Source: Patescibacteria group bacterium (GTDB lineage Bacteria; Patescibacteriota; Gracilibacteria; UBA1369). Taken from it: a stretch of 36,533 bases of DNA. The notes under the pieces were generated by a model, which did no database searches, was not told where the DNA came from, and saw nothing but the letters and a program-made list of their open reading frames with translations. The DNA lies in NCBI GenBank assembly GCA_018825335.1, contig JAHJEW010000098.1:1-36533 (forward strand), given 5' to 3'. Below are positions 18,323-26,707 of the stretch, piece by piece; position 1 is the first letter of the stretch; each line of letters begins with the position of its first letter. Position numbers and translations under genes: made by a program.

Positions 18323-19390
18323 ATGCGGCAACATGCAAATTTAAAGAATGAAAATGGAAGGAAGGTGCTTGTAACAGGTGGTGCCGGATTTATCGGATCC
18401 AACTATGTGCATTATCATCATGAAAAATATCCGAACGACAGGATTTATGTTCTGGATAAGCTGACCTACGCTGGAAATTTGAACAACATTAAGAGTTTGC
18501 TTGACGTTAATGAGGTTGTTTTCGTGGAGGGCGATATTGCCGACCTGAAGTTTGTAAATGGCCTGTTTAAGCGGGAAATGTTTGACGTTGTCATAAACTT
18601 TGCGGCGGAGACGCACGTGGACAGGAGCATTATTGATCCGCATATTTTTGTGCAGACAAATGTGATCGGCACGCATAATCTTCTTCTCGCGTCGCGGGAT
18701 AATGCGGTAAAGAGGTATCATCAAATTTCAACCGACGAGGTGTACGGAGATCTGGGTAGCGGAAGCAAAGATTATTTCACGGAATCCACCCCCATCAATC
18801 CGAACTGCCCTTACGCCGCTTCCAAAGCGGGTGCGGACCTTCTTGTGATGTCTTATTTCGAGACTTACGGAATGCCGGTAACCATAAGCCGGTGCTCAAA
18901 TAATTACGGCCCGTACCAGTTTCCGGAAAAACTGATTCCGTTCTTTTTCAACCTGGCGCAGCAGGGTAGGCCGCTGCCGATTTACGGAGACGGGCAGAAT
19001 GTTCGCGACTGGCTATATGTGGTGGATCATTGCCGCGCGATAGATATGATTGTGCAGAGCGGTAAATACGGTGAGATTTATAACATCGGAGGGCATAATG
19101 AATTTACCAACTTGGAAATAACGAGATGCATTTTAAGATTTTTGGGGAAGAGTGAGGATTTGATAACTTTTGTGGAGGATAGAAGGGCGCACGACAGAAG
19201 GTATGCAATGGATCCGTCGAAGATTGAGCGCGAGCTTGGGTGGGCGCCGAGCGTGACTTTTGAAGAAGGGATAAAGAAAACTTTTGAATGGTACGGGCAA
19301 AACAGCGCATGGGTTTCAGATATTGTTGGGCGCCTGGAGATTCCGCAATTCAAGGTCTGGAGCAAAACGCCACAGGCCACAACAAGATAA
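18323..19390 (+). CDS. rmlB: dTDP-glucose 4,6-dehydratase RmlB
   Basis: 355 residues. Short-chain dehydrogenase of the extended class: NAD-binding TGGAGFIGSN, DKLTYAGN, INFAAETHVDRSI, STDEVYGDL, catalytic YAASKAG (Tyr-x3-Lys), RCSNNYGPYQFPEKLIP, and NVRDWLYVVDH. It makes dTDP-4-keto-6-deoxyglucose, the branch point for rhamnose and other deoxysugars. The first 15 residues are unusually polar; a later start is possible. No Shine-Dalgarno sequence. Confidence 0.95.
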   Translation: MRQHANLKNENGRKVLVTGGAGFIGSNYVHYHHEKYPNDRIYVLDKLTYAGNLNNIKSLLDVNEVVFVEGDIADLKFVNGLFKREMFDVVINFAAETHVDRSIIDPHIFVQTNVIGTHNLLLASRDNAVKRYHQISTDEVYGDLGSGSKDYFTESTPINPNCPYAASKAGADLLVMSYFETYGMPVTISRCSNNYGPYQFPEKLIPFFFNLAQQGRPLPIYGDGQNVRDWLYVVDHCRAIDMIVQSGKYGEIYNIGGHNEFTNLEITRCILRFLGKSEDLITFVEDRRAHDRRYAMDPSKIERELGWAPSVTFEEGIKKTFEWYGQNSAWVSDIVGRLEIPQFKVWSKTPQATTR

Positions 19391-19401
19391 ACCAAACAAA
19401 T

Positions 19402-21126
19402 ATGAAATATTCAAAACTTTTCGGGAAGACAAGGCTTAAAGCGCCGCACGACGCCCAGTCGGTGAATGCCGGGCTTCTTTCGCAGGCCGGGTTTATAGAC
19501 AAGGTGGCCGCCGGCATTTACAGCTTTTTGCCTTTGGGGCTGCGGGTTTTACATAAGATCAACGCGATCATAAGGGACGAGATGGACAAGGCCGGCGGCC
19601 AGGAGATACTGATGCCGGCGCTGCACCCGCAGGAGCTTTGGGAAATCACCGGGCGCACCAGGACCATGGACGATGTTTTGTACAGAACCAGGGGCGCCGG
19701 CAACAAGGACTTTATTTTTGGGGCCAGCCACGAGGAGGCCGTTACTCCGCTTGCGGCAAAATTTGTGCAGTCGTATAAGGATCTCCCCTTCTCCGTTTAT
19801 CAGATTCAGACGAAGTTTCGCGATGAGCCGCGCGCAAAATCGGGGCTTTTGCGCGGGCGCGAGTTCGGGATGAAAGACATGTACAGCTTTCATCGTGACG
19901 AAAAGGATTTGGATGAATACTACGAAAAAATCAAGCGGACCTATCTGAACGTTTATGAACGCTGCGGCATGAAGGCTTACATTGTTGAAGCGAGTGGCGG
20001 AGCTTTCAGCGACAAATTTTCGCACGAATATTCAATCGTAACTCCGGCGGGCGAGGATAGTATCATCATCGATACAAAAACGGGACATGCACAGAATACG
20101 GAAATTGCCACGGGGAAGATTAAAAACCCATCCGACAATGAAGAAAGAGAACTGCCAATGAAGGAGGTGAAAATCGAAAGAGGGCTGACCGTGGAGGAGA
20201 ACGCGAAGGCTCACAAGGTGGAACCGTGGAGAATTTTGAAATCCGTTGTTTACAAAGTAGACGGCGCCCCGCCAGGGCGGGATCTGCGACGCGGCGAAGG
20301 TTTTTTGGGAGTTGCCATACGCGGGGATCTTTCTATTAACGAGCACAAACTGGAAAAATATCTTGGAAAACCGGTGAAGGCGGCGAGCGCGGAAGAATTA
20401 TCGGAGCTGAAGCTGGTGAGGGGATTTATTTCGCCCGTGGATCAGCCGAATTTAAGGTTTATTGCTGATCACAGCATTAAGAATGTTAAGAATTTTGTGA
20501 CCGGCGCGAACAGGTTGAACCATGATCTTGTGAATGTGAATGAGGGGCGTGATTTTATTATTGATGACTTTACGGATCTTGTTTTGCTGGATGAGAACGC
20601 GCTGGACGGCGGGGATGGACATAAAGTGGAAAAGGCCGTTGAGGCGGGGAATATTTTTAAACTGGGTACAAAGTATTCCACTGCTTTCGGGCTTATGTAT
20701 ACGGATGAGGAGGGCAAGCAACACCCGGTTGTCATGGGATGTTACGGGATTGGCAACACGCGGCTTGTGGGTACGATTGTTGAGGCCAGCCACGATGAAA
20801 ACGGCATTATCTGGCCAAAATCCGTGGCGCCTTATTTGGTGCATCTGGTTTCGCTCGGCAACGATGATAATGTTTTGGCGGGCGCGGAAAAGCTTTATGG
20901 AGAACTAAATGAAAAAGGCGTTGAGGTTCTTTATGATGATCGAAATGAAAGCGCGGGAAAGAAATTGAAGGACGCCGATCTTATTGGTATTCCGCTGCGG
21001 CTGGTTTTGAGCGCGCGAACTTTGAAGGAGGACGCAGTTGAGTGGAAGGTGCGCGGCGAAAAAGAGGTCCGCATGGTGGGACTCGGCGACATTGTGGATA
21101 AAGTGGCTGAATTTGCGAAGAGTTAA
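19402..21126 (+). CDS. proS: Prolyl-tRNA synthetase (bacterial type)
   Basis: 574 residues with start ATG at 19402 (MKYSKLFGKTRLKAP). Class II motifs: motif 2 FRDEPRAKSGLLRGREFGMKDMYSF and motif 3 GCYGIGNTRLVG. Between them lies an editing-type insertion (about 215-385, including ILKSVVYKVDG and FISPVDQPNLRFIADHS), so it is the bacterial form with an INS domain. The C-terminal anticodon-binding domain includes VLYDDRNESAGKKLKDADLIGIPLRLVL. It sits 11 bp after rmlB inside the sugar gene run. Confidence 0.95.
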   Translation: MKYSKLFGKTRLKAPHDAQSVNAGLLSQAGFIDKVAAGIYSFLPLGLRVLHKINAIIRDEMDKAGGQEILMPALHPQELWEITGRTRTMDDVLYRTRGAGNKDFIFGASHEEAVTPLAAKFVQSYKDLPFSVYQIQTKFRDEPRAKSGLLRGREFGMKDMYSFHRDEKDLDEYYEKIKRTYLNVYERCGMKAYIVEASGGAFSDKFSHEYSIVTPAGEDSIIIDTKTGHAQNTEIATGKIKNPSDNEERELPMKEVKIERGLTVEENAKAHKVEPWRILKSVVYKVDGAPPGRDLRRGEGFLGVAIRGDLSINEHKLEKYLGKPVKAASAEELSELKLVRGFISPVDQPNLRFIADHSIKNVKNFVTGANRLNHDLVNVNEGRDFIIDDFTDLVLLDENALDGGDGHKVEKAVEAGNIFKLGTKYSTAFGLMYTDEEGKQHPVVMGCYGIGNTRLVGTIVEASHDENGIIWPKSVAPYLVHLVSLGNDDNVLAGAEKLYGELNEKGVEVLYDDRNESAGKKLKDADLIGIPLRLVLSARTLKEDAVEWKVRGEKEVRMVGLGDIVDKVAEFAKS

Positions 21127-21184
21127 GTTTGTCGTGAGAATACGGGCGATGTGGTCAATTGGTATTTTCTTACTTTTTCAATAG

Positions 21185-22045
21185 ATGCGTGTACTTATTC
21201 TGGGCAAAAACGGCATGCTGGGACACGACATGGAAAAGGTTTTTGTTGATACCGATGTGATTGCGCTAAGTTTTCTGGATCTGGATATTACGGATAAGGA
21301 AGCGGTTTTTGAAAAACTTATGACCATTGCGCCGGATATTTTGATCAACTGTACGGGTTACACGGATGTGGATGGCGCGGAAAAGGACGAAGAGAAGGCC
21401 AATGAGGTTAACGGATACGGCGTCGGGGTTCTTGCGCGGGCCTGCCGTGAGATTGACGCGACGCTGGTGCACTTCAGCAGCGATTATGTTTTTCACGGCG
21501 ATAAAAAAAGAGGATATAACGAGGATGACAGCATTAATCCCATAAACGCCTACGGGCGCAGCAAGGCTCTGGGCGAACAGCTGATTTTGGACGAAATGGA
21601 GTCCATAGGCGCGGACACGCCCAAGGAGGGCAAGTTTTTTATTATCCGGACGTCCTGGCTTTACGGCCTGCACGGAAAGAATTTTGTCGAAACCATGCTG
21701 GAGCTGGGAAACCGCGAGGAGCCCCTTAGGGTCGTGGATGACCAGTTTGGTAAACCTACATATACCCTGGATTTGTGCGAACAGGTAAAATGGCTTGCCT
21801 TAAGCCATGAATACCCTTCAGGGATTTATCATGTCACAAACGAGGGCGCGACCACGTGGTTCCGGTTCGCGAAGAAGATTTTTGAGCTTTCAAAAGTGCG
21901 CGGCCGCGTGATACCATGCACAACCGATGAATTTAAACGGCCGGCGCGAAGGCCAAAGTTCTCGGCATTAACAAATAATATGCTGCCAAAACTTAGACCG
22001 TGGGAAGAAGCGCTGGCGGATTATCTTAGATCAAGAAAAACTTAA
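21185..22045 (+). CDS. rmlD: dTDP-4-dehydrorhamnose reductase RmlD
   Basis: 286 residues. Motifs: nucleotide-binding GKNGMLGHD, NCTGYTDVDGAEKDEEKANEVN, FSSDYVFHGDKKRGYNEDD, catalytic YGRSKALGE (Tyr-x3-Lys), and RTSWLYGLHGKNFVETML. It reduces dTDP-4-keto-L-rhamnose to dTDP-L-rhamnose. The substrate is normally made by RmlC, which is absent here. The gene is 58 bp after proS and 9 bp before rmlA. Confidence 0.93.
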   Translation: MRVLILGKNGMLGHDMEKVFVDTDVIALSFLDLDITDKEAVFEKLMTIAPDILINCTGYTDVDGAEKDEEKANEVNGYGVGVLARACREIDATLVHFSSDYVFHGDKKRGYNEDDSINPINAYGRSKALGEQLILDEMESIGADTPKEGKFFIIRTSWLYGLHGKNFVETMLELGNREEPLRVVDDQFGKPTYTLDLCEQVKWLALSHEYPSGIYHVTNEGATTWFRFAKKIFELSKVRGRVIPCTTDEFKRPARRPKFSALTNNMLPKLRPWEEALADYLRSRKT

Positions 22046-22054
22046 CGTTTTTTT

Positions 22055-22804
22055 ATGGATAAAAGTGCCGGAAAGGCCGCAGTAAAGGGTATTGTTCTGG
22101 CGGGAGGAAACGGGCGCAGACTGGAGCCGCTCACCAGCGTTACCAACAAGCATCTTCTGGCGGTTTATGACAAGCCGATGATTTATTATCCTCTTGGAAC
22201 GCTTTTGAATGCGGGGGTTAAAGATATTTTGATTATTACGGGGCGCGATCACGCCGGGAGGTTTCTGAAACTTCTGGGGTCCGGCGGTGATCTTGGGTGC
22301 CGTTTTTCTTTTGCTGTTCAGGACGAAGCCGGGGGGATCGCGCAGGCGCTGGCCCTTGCGGAAAATTTCGTCGGCAAAGACAACTGCGCCGTTATTTTGG
22401 GCGACAATATTTTCGAGGATGATTTTGGCGGTGTAATCGGGGATTTCCGGGATCGGAAGGGCGCGCGCATTTTCATTAAAGACGTACCGGATCCGCATCG
22501 TTTCGGGGTCGCGGAGCTGAATGGAGAGAAGGTTATCAATATTGAGGAAAAGCCATCGAATCCAAAAAGTTCATACGCGGTGACCGGTTTGTATCTTTAT
22601 GACAACGATGTTTTTAGTGTGATTAAGGATATAGAGCCATCCGGCAGAGGCGAAATGGAAATTACCGACGTCAATAATCATTATATTCAAAAAGGGCTTA
22701 TGCGGGCGCACTTTGTTAAGAGAGAATGGACGGACGCGGGGACGTTTGAGAGTTTGTATAACGCCAACAGGATTGCCAGAAATATTGAATTGGCGAAGTC
22801 ATGA
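22055..22804 (+). CDS. rmlA: Glucose-1-phosphate thymidylyltransferase RmlA (short form)
   Basis: 249 residues, shorter than the about 290 of enterobacterial RmlA and of the short form. Motifs: LAGGNGRRLEPLTSVTNKHLL (phosphate loop), YDKPMIYYPLG, ILGDNIFEDDF, EEKPSNPKSSYAVTGLYLYD, and REWTDAGTFESL. It makes dTDP-glucose for RmlB. Its stop overlaps the kinase start (ATGA), indicating translational coupling. Confidence 0.93.
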   Translation: MDKSAGKAAVKGIVLAGGNGRRLEPLTSVTNKHLLAVYDKPMIYYPLGTLLNAGVKDILIITGRDHAGRFLKLLGSGGDLGCRFSFAVQDEAGGIAQALALAENFVGKDNCAVILGDNIFEDDFGGVIGDFRDRKGARIFIKDVPDPHRFGVAELNGEKVINIEEKPSNPKSSYAVTGLYLYDNDVFSVIKDIEPSGRGEMEITDVNNHYIQKGLMRAHFVKREWTDAGTFESLYNANRIARNIELAKS

Positions 22805-23805
22805 GTGAAGTTTATAACCCAGACGGCCGGATTCTTGTTGTGGGATCGCTCGCATACGACCATGTTATGCGGCACGCCGGCAGTTTTAAGGATGCGATTT
22901 TGCCGGGCAATTACAATGTTTCGCTGCCCGCCGCAGGTCGTCAGGTCTTTTTTGGCGGATGCGGCGGCAATATTGCTTATAGTTTGAGTCTGTTTGGCGA
23001 GCGGCCGGTTATTATTACGGCCGCCGGAAAGGATTTTGACGATTATGAAAAACGGCTTTCGTCGCTTGGCGTGGACATTTCTTTTGTGACGCGTTCGCGA
23101 CATCTGCCTACGGCCTCCGCCTTTATTGTGACCGACAAGAATGAAAATCAGGTTACGATTTTCGATCCGGGCGCCATGCACGGGGAGGATTGCGCGGTTT
23201 CAATCGGCGATGTTTTGTCGGCGAAACGCGACGCGTCGCAAGACGCGGAGCGCGGCGGGGTTTCCCGCGCTATTATTTCCCCCGACAAACCGTCGAACAT
23301 GCTTAAGTTCGCGCGGGAATGTCGCGAACACGGGATTCCGTATATTTTTGATCCCGCCCAGCAGATTGGCCTTTTTGAGGATGATGAGTTGCTTACCGCT
23401 ATTTCGGGTGCGGAAATTCTCATCGTTAACGAGTATGAAGCGGGGCTTCTGGAAAGTAAGCTGGGTCTTGTGCGCGCGAAGATTGCTACCATGGCGGGGA
23501 TTTATATAGAAACGCACGGGGCGCGCGGCGCGGCGGTGCAGGTTAATTTGGCTGGCAGGGCGTGCGAAATGCTTCACATTGCGGCCGTGGCGCCGACGCG
23601 GCTCATCGATCCGACCGGCTGCGGCGACGCTTTCCGCGCGGGTGTTCTTGTCGGCCTGCAAAGAGGCTTCGGCATTGAGAAAGCCTGCCGCGTCGGCGCG
23701 CTTTTGGCTACATATAGCCTTGAATGCGCAGGAACACAGTCCCACTCTTTTACATTGGCCCGATTCGCCGATCGCTTCAAAGAAAGTTTCGGAGAAAGTT
23801 TTTAG
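22801..23805 (+). CDS. PfkB-family sugar or nucleoside kinase
   Basis: 334 residues. Ribokinase-fold signatures: N-terminal GGCGGNIAYSLSLFG and C-terminal DPTGCGDAFRAGVLVG, where the last Asp is the catalytic base. The middle YIFDPAQQIG and ILIVNEYEAGLLE match the adenosine-kinase-like subgroup, so a nucleoside is as likely as a sugar. It overlaps rmlA by four bases, so it is co-expressed with the dTDP-sugar genes. A local Arg/Asp/Ala-rich insertion (about 140-152) has GC-richer codons than its surroundings. Confidence 0.85.
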   Translation: MSEVYNPDGRILVVGSLAYDHVMRHAGSFKDAILPGNYNVSLPAAGRQVFFGGCGGNIAYSLSLFGERPVIITAAGKDFDDYEKRLSSLGVDISFVTRSRHLPTASAFIVTDKNENQVTIFDPGAMHGEDCAVSIGDVLSAKRDASQDAERGGVSRAIISPDKPSNMLKFARECREHGIPYIFDPAQQIGLFEDDELLTAISGAEILIVNEYEAGLLESKLGLVRAKIATMAGIYIETHGARGAAVQVNLAGRACEMLHIAAVAPTRLIDPTGCGDAFRAGVLVGLQRGFGIEKACRVGALLATYSLECAGTQSHSFTLARFADRFKESFGESF

Positions 23806-23822
23806 GTTATAATTGTCCCACT

Positions 23823-23831
23823 TGCTATAAT
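23823..23831 (+). promoter_or_regulatory. Extended -10 promoter before the VKOR gene
   Basis: TGC-TATAAT, an extended -10 element with a perfect -10 hexamer and no good -35 box. It lies 40 bp before the ATG at 23871 and would drive the VKOR and CcdA-like pair. Confidence 0.45.
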
Positions 23832-23870
23832 GCGTGGTGGATATTATCAAAAATTAACAAAAATATTTTT

Positions 23871-24386
23871 ATGGTTCGACAAAAAGTAAATAAACTTCTC
23901 ACCGCAATCGCGGCGCTTTGCTTTGTTGCAATGGGCGTGACGATTTACCTTACCTACATGCATTTTAAGCCGGAAGCGGCCGAATTCTGTAATTTCAGCG
24001 AAGCGTGGAACTGCGATGTCGTCAACAAAAGCGCCTGGTCGGTTGTTGATCTCGGCTTCGTACAGATTCCGGTTGCGATCCTGGGTTTTCTTACGTATTT
24101 AACCTTTTTTGTTGTGTCGATTCTGATCGTAAAAAAAGTGAACTGGCGTAAGATTTGGGGTAGGCTGAACGAAAAGCTGATTTTGAATTTGATGAAGTAT
24201 CTGAGCATAATCGGGTTTGTTTTTAGTCTTTATCTAAGCTATATAGAAGCTTTTGTGCTGCAGACGTTCTGCCTTTTCTGCGTGATTCAGCAGGTGATTA
24301 TTCTTGCGATCATGATTTTGTTTTTTGTGATTCTGGCCGCGATCAAATCGGACATGAATAAGACCCGCGCGTGCGAGTTTTGTTGA
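23871..24386 (+). CDS. Vitamin K epoxide reductase (VKOR) family protein
   Basis: 171 residues. Four membrane segments, a loop with CNFSEAWNC between the first two (the shuttle cysteines), and the redox motif CLFC in the last segments, with the conserved Ser/Trp-rich start of segment 2 (KSAWSVVDLGFVQIPVAILG). Bacterial VKOR re-oxidises a DsbA-like thioredoxin and passes electrons to quinone, so it powers disulfide formation outside the membrane. ATG at 23871 is chosen because the frame upstream runs back into the kinase and the membrane topology starts here. It ends CEFC. No DsbA partner is in the window. Confidence 0.9.
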   Translation: MVRQKVNKLLTAIAALCFVAMGVTIYLTYMHFKPEAAEFCNFSEAWNCDVVNKSAWSVVDLGFVQIPVAILGFLTYLTFFVVSILIVKKVNWRKIWGRLNEKLILNLMKYLSIIGFVFSLYLSYIEAFVLQTFCLFCVIQQVIILAIMILFFVILAAIKSDMNKTRACEFC

Positions 24387-24403
24387 TTTTATAATACGGT
24401 TTT

Positions 24404-25120
24404 ATGGACGGATTTTACGCGGATTTGCGGTTCCCGACTGTGGTGGTGACGGCGCTGGTCGATTCGATCAATCCTTGCGCGATCGGGGTTTTGATTCTGC
24501 TGATTTCCACGCTTCTGGCGCTATTTGAGAACAAGAAACGGCTTTTGTTCGTGGGCATTGTTTATGTGGCTGCTGTTTATATCACTTATTTACTTGCCGG
24601 ATTGGGTCTTCTTCTTTTCATTCAGCGGCTTTCCATTCATCTGGAGCAGTCTCTGGGGCTTCTTGTGGGGTGCCTGGTTATTTTTCTGGGTCTTATAGAA
24701 GTCAAGGACGCTTTCTGGCCCAATAAAAAAAAAGGGCCGATTTTGGGGATCAATCCCCGTTACGCGGAAAGAATTAAGGTGATGGCGCATAAGGCGACGG
24801 TTCCCGGTGTAATTGCTCTTGGAATGTTTGTGGCGGCGGTGGAGCTGCCATGCACGGGAGGTCCTTATCTGGCCATTACTACGATTTTGTCACGGAATTT
24901 CGATATGAAGACCTTTTTTTATTTGCTGCTGTATAATTTTATTTTTGTGCTGCCGCTGATTGTAATTGTCGGGCTGGCTTATCTGGGGACGAGCGTGGCG
25001 AGTCTAAAGAAGTGGAAAGAGATGAACAAAAAGTGGATGAGGTTTGGTGCCGGCCTTTTAATGATTGCGCTGGGGATTTTGCTGATGCTGTTGGCGGAGG
25101 ATGTGATCGCGCTGTATTAG
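24404..25120 (+). CDS. CcdA/DsbD-type membrane thiol-disulfide protein
   Basis: 238 residues, about six membrane segments. The two transfer cysteines sit in DSINPCAIGV (about 25) and VELPCTGGPYLA (about 148), matching the cytochrome c biogenesis transmembrane family. This family moves reducing power from cytoplasmic thioredoxin across the membrane. Paired with VKOR, it would give both oxidising and reducing arms for exported cysteines. A TATAAT at 24390-24395 lies 8 bp before the ATG, so a leaderless transcript is possible. Confidence 0.88.
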   Translation: MDGFYADLRFPTVVVTALVDSINPCAIGVLILLISTLLALFENKKRLLFVGIVYVAAVYITYLLAGLGLLLFIQRLSIHLEQSLGLLVGCLVIFLGLIEVKDAFWPNKKKGPILGINPRYAERIKVMAHKATVPGVIALGMFVAAVELPCTGGPYLAITTILSRNFDMKTFFYLLLYNFIFVLPLIVIVGLAYLGTSVASLKKWKEMNKKWMRFGAGLLMIALGILLMLLAEDVIALY

Positions 25121-25191
25121 GTTTTTTTTTGGTTGTTTTTTAGAAATATTTTAAGTGGAGATTAGATATTTTTCACAACAGTTTGGTAATA

Positions 25192-25219
25192 TCTTGTCAC
25201 CAGAAAATTCTTGTCACCA
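25192..25219 (+). repeat. Two 11-bp direct repeats
   Basis: TCTTGTCACCA occurs at 25192-25202 and 25209-25219, a 17-bp period. They lie upstream of the coiled-coil gene and could be a tandem protein-binding site; no function is known. Confidence 0.4.
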
Positions 25220-25265
25220 AAAAAAAAGTAACATATATTTTGTAGCCCATAAAAAGGACAACAAC

Positions 25266-25625
25266 ATGATAAAAGATTTACAAAAACCCGCCACCAAGGG
25301 TGATTTAATGCTTACCAAAAAAGAACTGCGTAAGGAGATGAGTGATTTGAGTAAAGGGCTGCGCGGGGAGATGACCGACATGCGCGGGGAGATTGGAAAT
25401 ATTAAAGTGGACATTCTGGATATCAGGGGAGAGTTGCGGGATATTAGGGCTAATATGTATACAAAGGCGGACCACATGAAGTTTATGGAATGGATGGATG
25501 AGGCGATGACGGAATTGCGGGACACGCGGGATGAAAGGAGGCTATCGGAGTCGCATATGCTGCGCATGGATGACACGCTTGGCGATCATGAAAAGCGGAT
25601 TGTCAGGCTGGAGAAGGCGGCGTAG
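25266..25625 (+). CDS. Small coiled-coil protein
   Basis: 119 residues with start ATG at 25266, chosen because AAGGA (25254-25258) lies seven bases upstream; this is the only clear ribosome site among the core genes. The sequence begins MIKDLQKPATKGDLMLTKKEL and is almost entirely charged heptads (RGEMTDMRGEIGNIKVDILDIRGELRDI), a coiled coil without membrane segments. Proteins of this look are common in CPR genomes; function is unknown. Block 1 starts 88 bp after its stop. Confidence 0.65.
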   Translation: MIKDLQKPATKGDLMLTKKELRKEMSDLSKGLRGEMTDMRGEIGNIKVDILDIRGELRDIRANMYTKADHMKFMEWMDEAMTELRDTRDERRLSESHMLRMDDTLGDHEKRIVRLEKAA

Positions 25626-25674
25626 GGGGCATGGCGAAAATAGGCATTTTGTTTGTGCCCGGATATTTTAAAAA

Positions 25675-25699
25675 GCGCACTTCGTTTTGCTGCGTGCGT
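25675..25699. repeat. Copy 1 of a short GCGCAC...GTGCGT repeat
   Basis: GCGCACTTCG at the left and GCGTGCGT at the right, diverged in the middle from the two copies near 32.2 kb. It lies 14 bp outside the left inverted repeat of block 1. The ends CGCAC/GTGCG can pair. Confidence 0.45.
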
Positions 25700-25739
25700 G
25701 GTTGAAAGAGGAAAAACTCACTTACGAATGGTGAGGGTG

Positions 25740-25772
25740 GCGGACCTGGTTCTTTGTGGGAACCAGGTCCGC
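25740..25772 (-). terminator. Perfect 13-bp stem, second hairpin after the block 1 gene
   Basis: GCGGACCTGGTTC, seven-base loop, GAACCAGGTCCGC. It lies just inside the left inverted repeat of block 1. A T tract is lacking on both strands, so it may be a backup stop or a boundary structure. Confidence 0.55.
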
Positions 25773-25784
25773 TCCTCGGTTGTG

Positions 25785-25820
25785 GCGCTCGACCCCCGGT
25801 TTTTAGGCCGGGGGGAGCGC
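25785..25820 (-). terminator. Terminator hairpin directly after the block 1 lipoprotein gene
   Basis: Arms GCGCTC-GA-CCCCCGG and CCGGGGG-GAGCGC around an eight-base loop, with its edge 8 bp from the stop codon at 25829-25831 of the minus-strand gene. Very stable but without a T tract, as expected of a GC-rich donor. Confidence 0.65.
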
Positions 25821-25828
25821 AGGGGGGG

Positions 25829-26659
25829 TCAGTTGGTCCCGAGGGGGATCACGCTGACCGTTGCTGCGCCGCCGCCGAAGGCGACGGCGCAGCCCGACGC
25901 CGACCCGAAGTCGGCGTAGGTGGGGGCTCCGGCCGCCCCCGAGAAGGTGGCATGGCCGGTGTCCCAGGACACCGCGCCAACCACCGCACCGACGACCTTG
26001 ACGGTCTCGGCGCACTTTCCGGCGGCGAACACCACGGATGCGACCGTGGTGTTCGCCGTGGTGGACATCTTTAGGGTTTGGCACCCCCAAAGTCCACTGG
26101 TTGCCCCGTCGGCGTAGGCGTCGCTGACGGCGAGGTAGGCATTGGGATCGTTCGAGGCCGGGGGGCCGTTGAACGAGCACAGTTGGTAGTTGGTGACAGT
26201 GCCACCCGTGCTACCGCCGGTGCCGCCAGTGCCGGTGCTGCCCGTGTTGCAGGCGAACTGCGCCGTGGTGTGCTCGCACACCATCTCGCAGATGCCCGTC
26301 GAGGTCTCGAAGACCTCGCAACCGACGCCCGGGGCGCCCTGGGCGCCCGCGGCACCCGGCGGGAGCTTGATGCTCTCGCCGTTTTCGCATGCCACGACGA
26401 TGGTTCCATCGTCGAGCTGCGTTGCCGTGGACACCACACAGGTGCCCTTGGCGACGTCGGTGCTGGACAGGACGTCGCCGTCCTCGTCCCTGCACACGCG
26501 CATCGAATTGCCATTCTCGTCCTGCTCGTACGAGCAGGACGAGAAGTCGTCGCCGCAGCCCGCGAGGGCCGCAACGACGAGCAGGAGGGTGGTGATGAGG
26601 GCCGCCTTGGCGGCCCTCGCCTTTTTTGCCCCGCAGGGGGGGCGGGTGGCATTCGCCAT
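25829..26659 (-). CDS. Block 1 lipoprotein with short collagen-like (Gly-x-y) segment
   Basis: 276 residues with start ATG at 26659, supported by AAGGAG nine bases upstream (26669-26674) and by the signal peptide; the longer open frame upstream has no signal character. Lipobox ALAGC with Cys35, followed by GDDFSSC. Then a Cys/Asp region (DENGNSMRVCRDEDGDV), a segment TQLDDGTIVVACENGESIKLPPG leading into GAAGAQGAPGVGC (short collagen-like stretch), a Cys cluster, a Gly/Thr linker (GSTGTGGTGGSTGG), and a beta-rich C-terminal domain of about 115 residues with four cysteines. Codons end in G or C almost throughout. The style (Gly-Thr linkers, DDGTIVVACENG) is that of Myxococcota surface lipoproteins as I know them. 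Function unknown. Confidence 0.72.
   Translation of the reverse strand: MANATRPPCGAKKARAAKAALITTLLLVVAALAGCGDDFSSCSYEQDENGNSMRVCRDEDGDVLSSTDVAKGTCVVSTATQLDDGTIVVACENGESIKLPPGAAGAQGAPGVGCEVFETSTGICEMVCEHTTAQFACNTGSTGTGGTGGSTGGTVTNYQLCSFNGPPASNDPNAYLAVSDAYADGATSGLWGCQTLKMSTTANTTVASVVFAAGKCAETVKVVGAVVGAVSWDTGHATFSGAAGAPTYADFGSASGCAVAFGGGAATVSVIPLGTN
26597..26618. repeat. Palindrome shared with block 3 (inside the signal-peptide codons)
   Basis: On the coding strand GA-GGGCCGCCAAGGCGGCCC-TC, encoding RAAKAAL of the signal peptide. The same 18 bases stand at 34541-34558, 12 bp before the gene of block 3. Confidence 0.6.
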
Positions 26660-26668
26660 TGTCTCAAT

Positions 26669-26674
26669 CTCCTT
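26669..26674 (-). promoter_or_regulatory. Strong ribosome binding site of the block 1 gene
   Basis: AAGGAG on the minus strand, nine bases before the ATG; it decides the start. A hairpin TTCCCC-N6-GGGGAA (26673-26690) overlaps its upstream edge. Confidence 0.75.
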
Positions 26675-26694
26675 CCCCTGGGAGGGGGAACACC

Positions 26695-26707
26695 GCGCAC
26701 TATGCGC
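26695..26707 (-). promoter_or_regulatory. CGCA-N3-TGCG dyad upstream of the block 1 gene
   Basis: GCGCA-CTA-TGCGC on the plus strand, 36 bases from the start codon. The core CGCACYATGCG is shared with the dyad at 32022-32040 upstream of the first block 2 gene. A GCCCC-N7-GGGGC hairpin is next to it (26714-26730). Confidence 0.45.
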
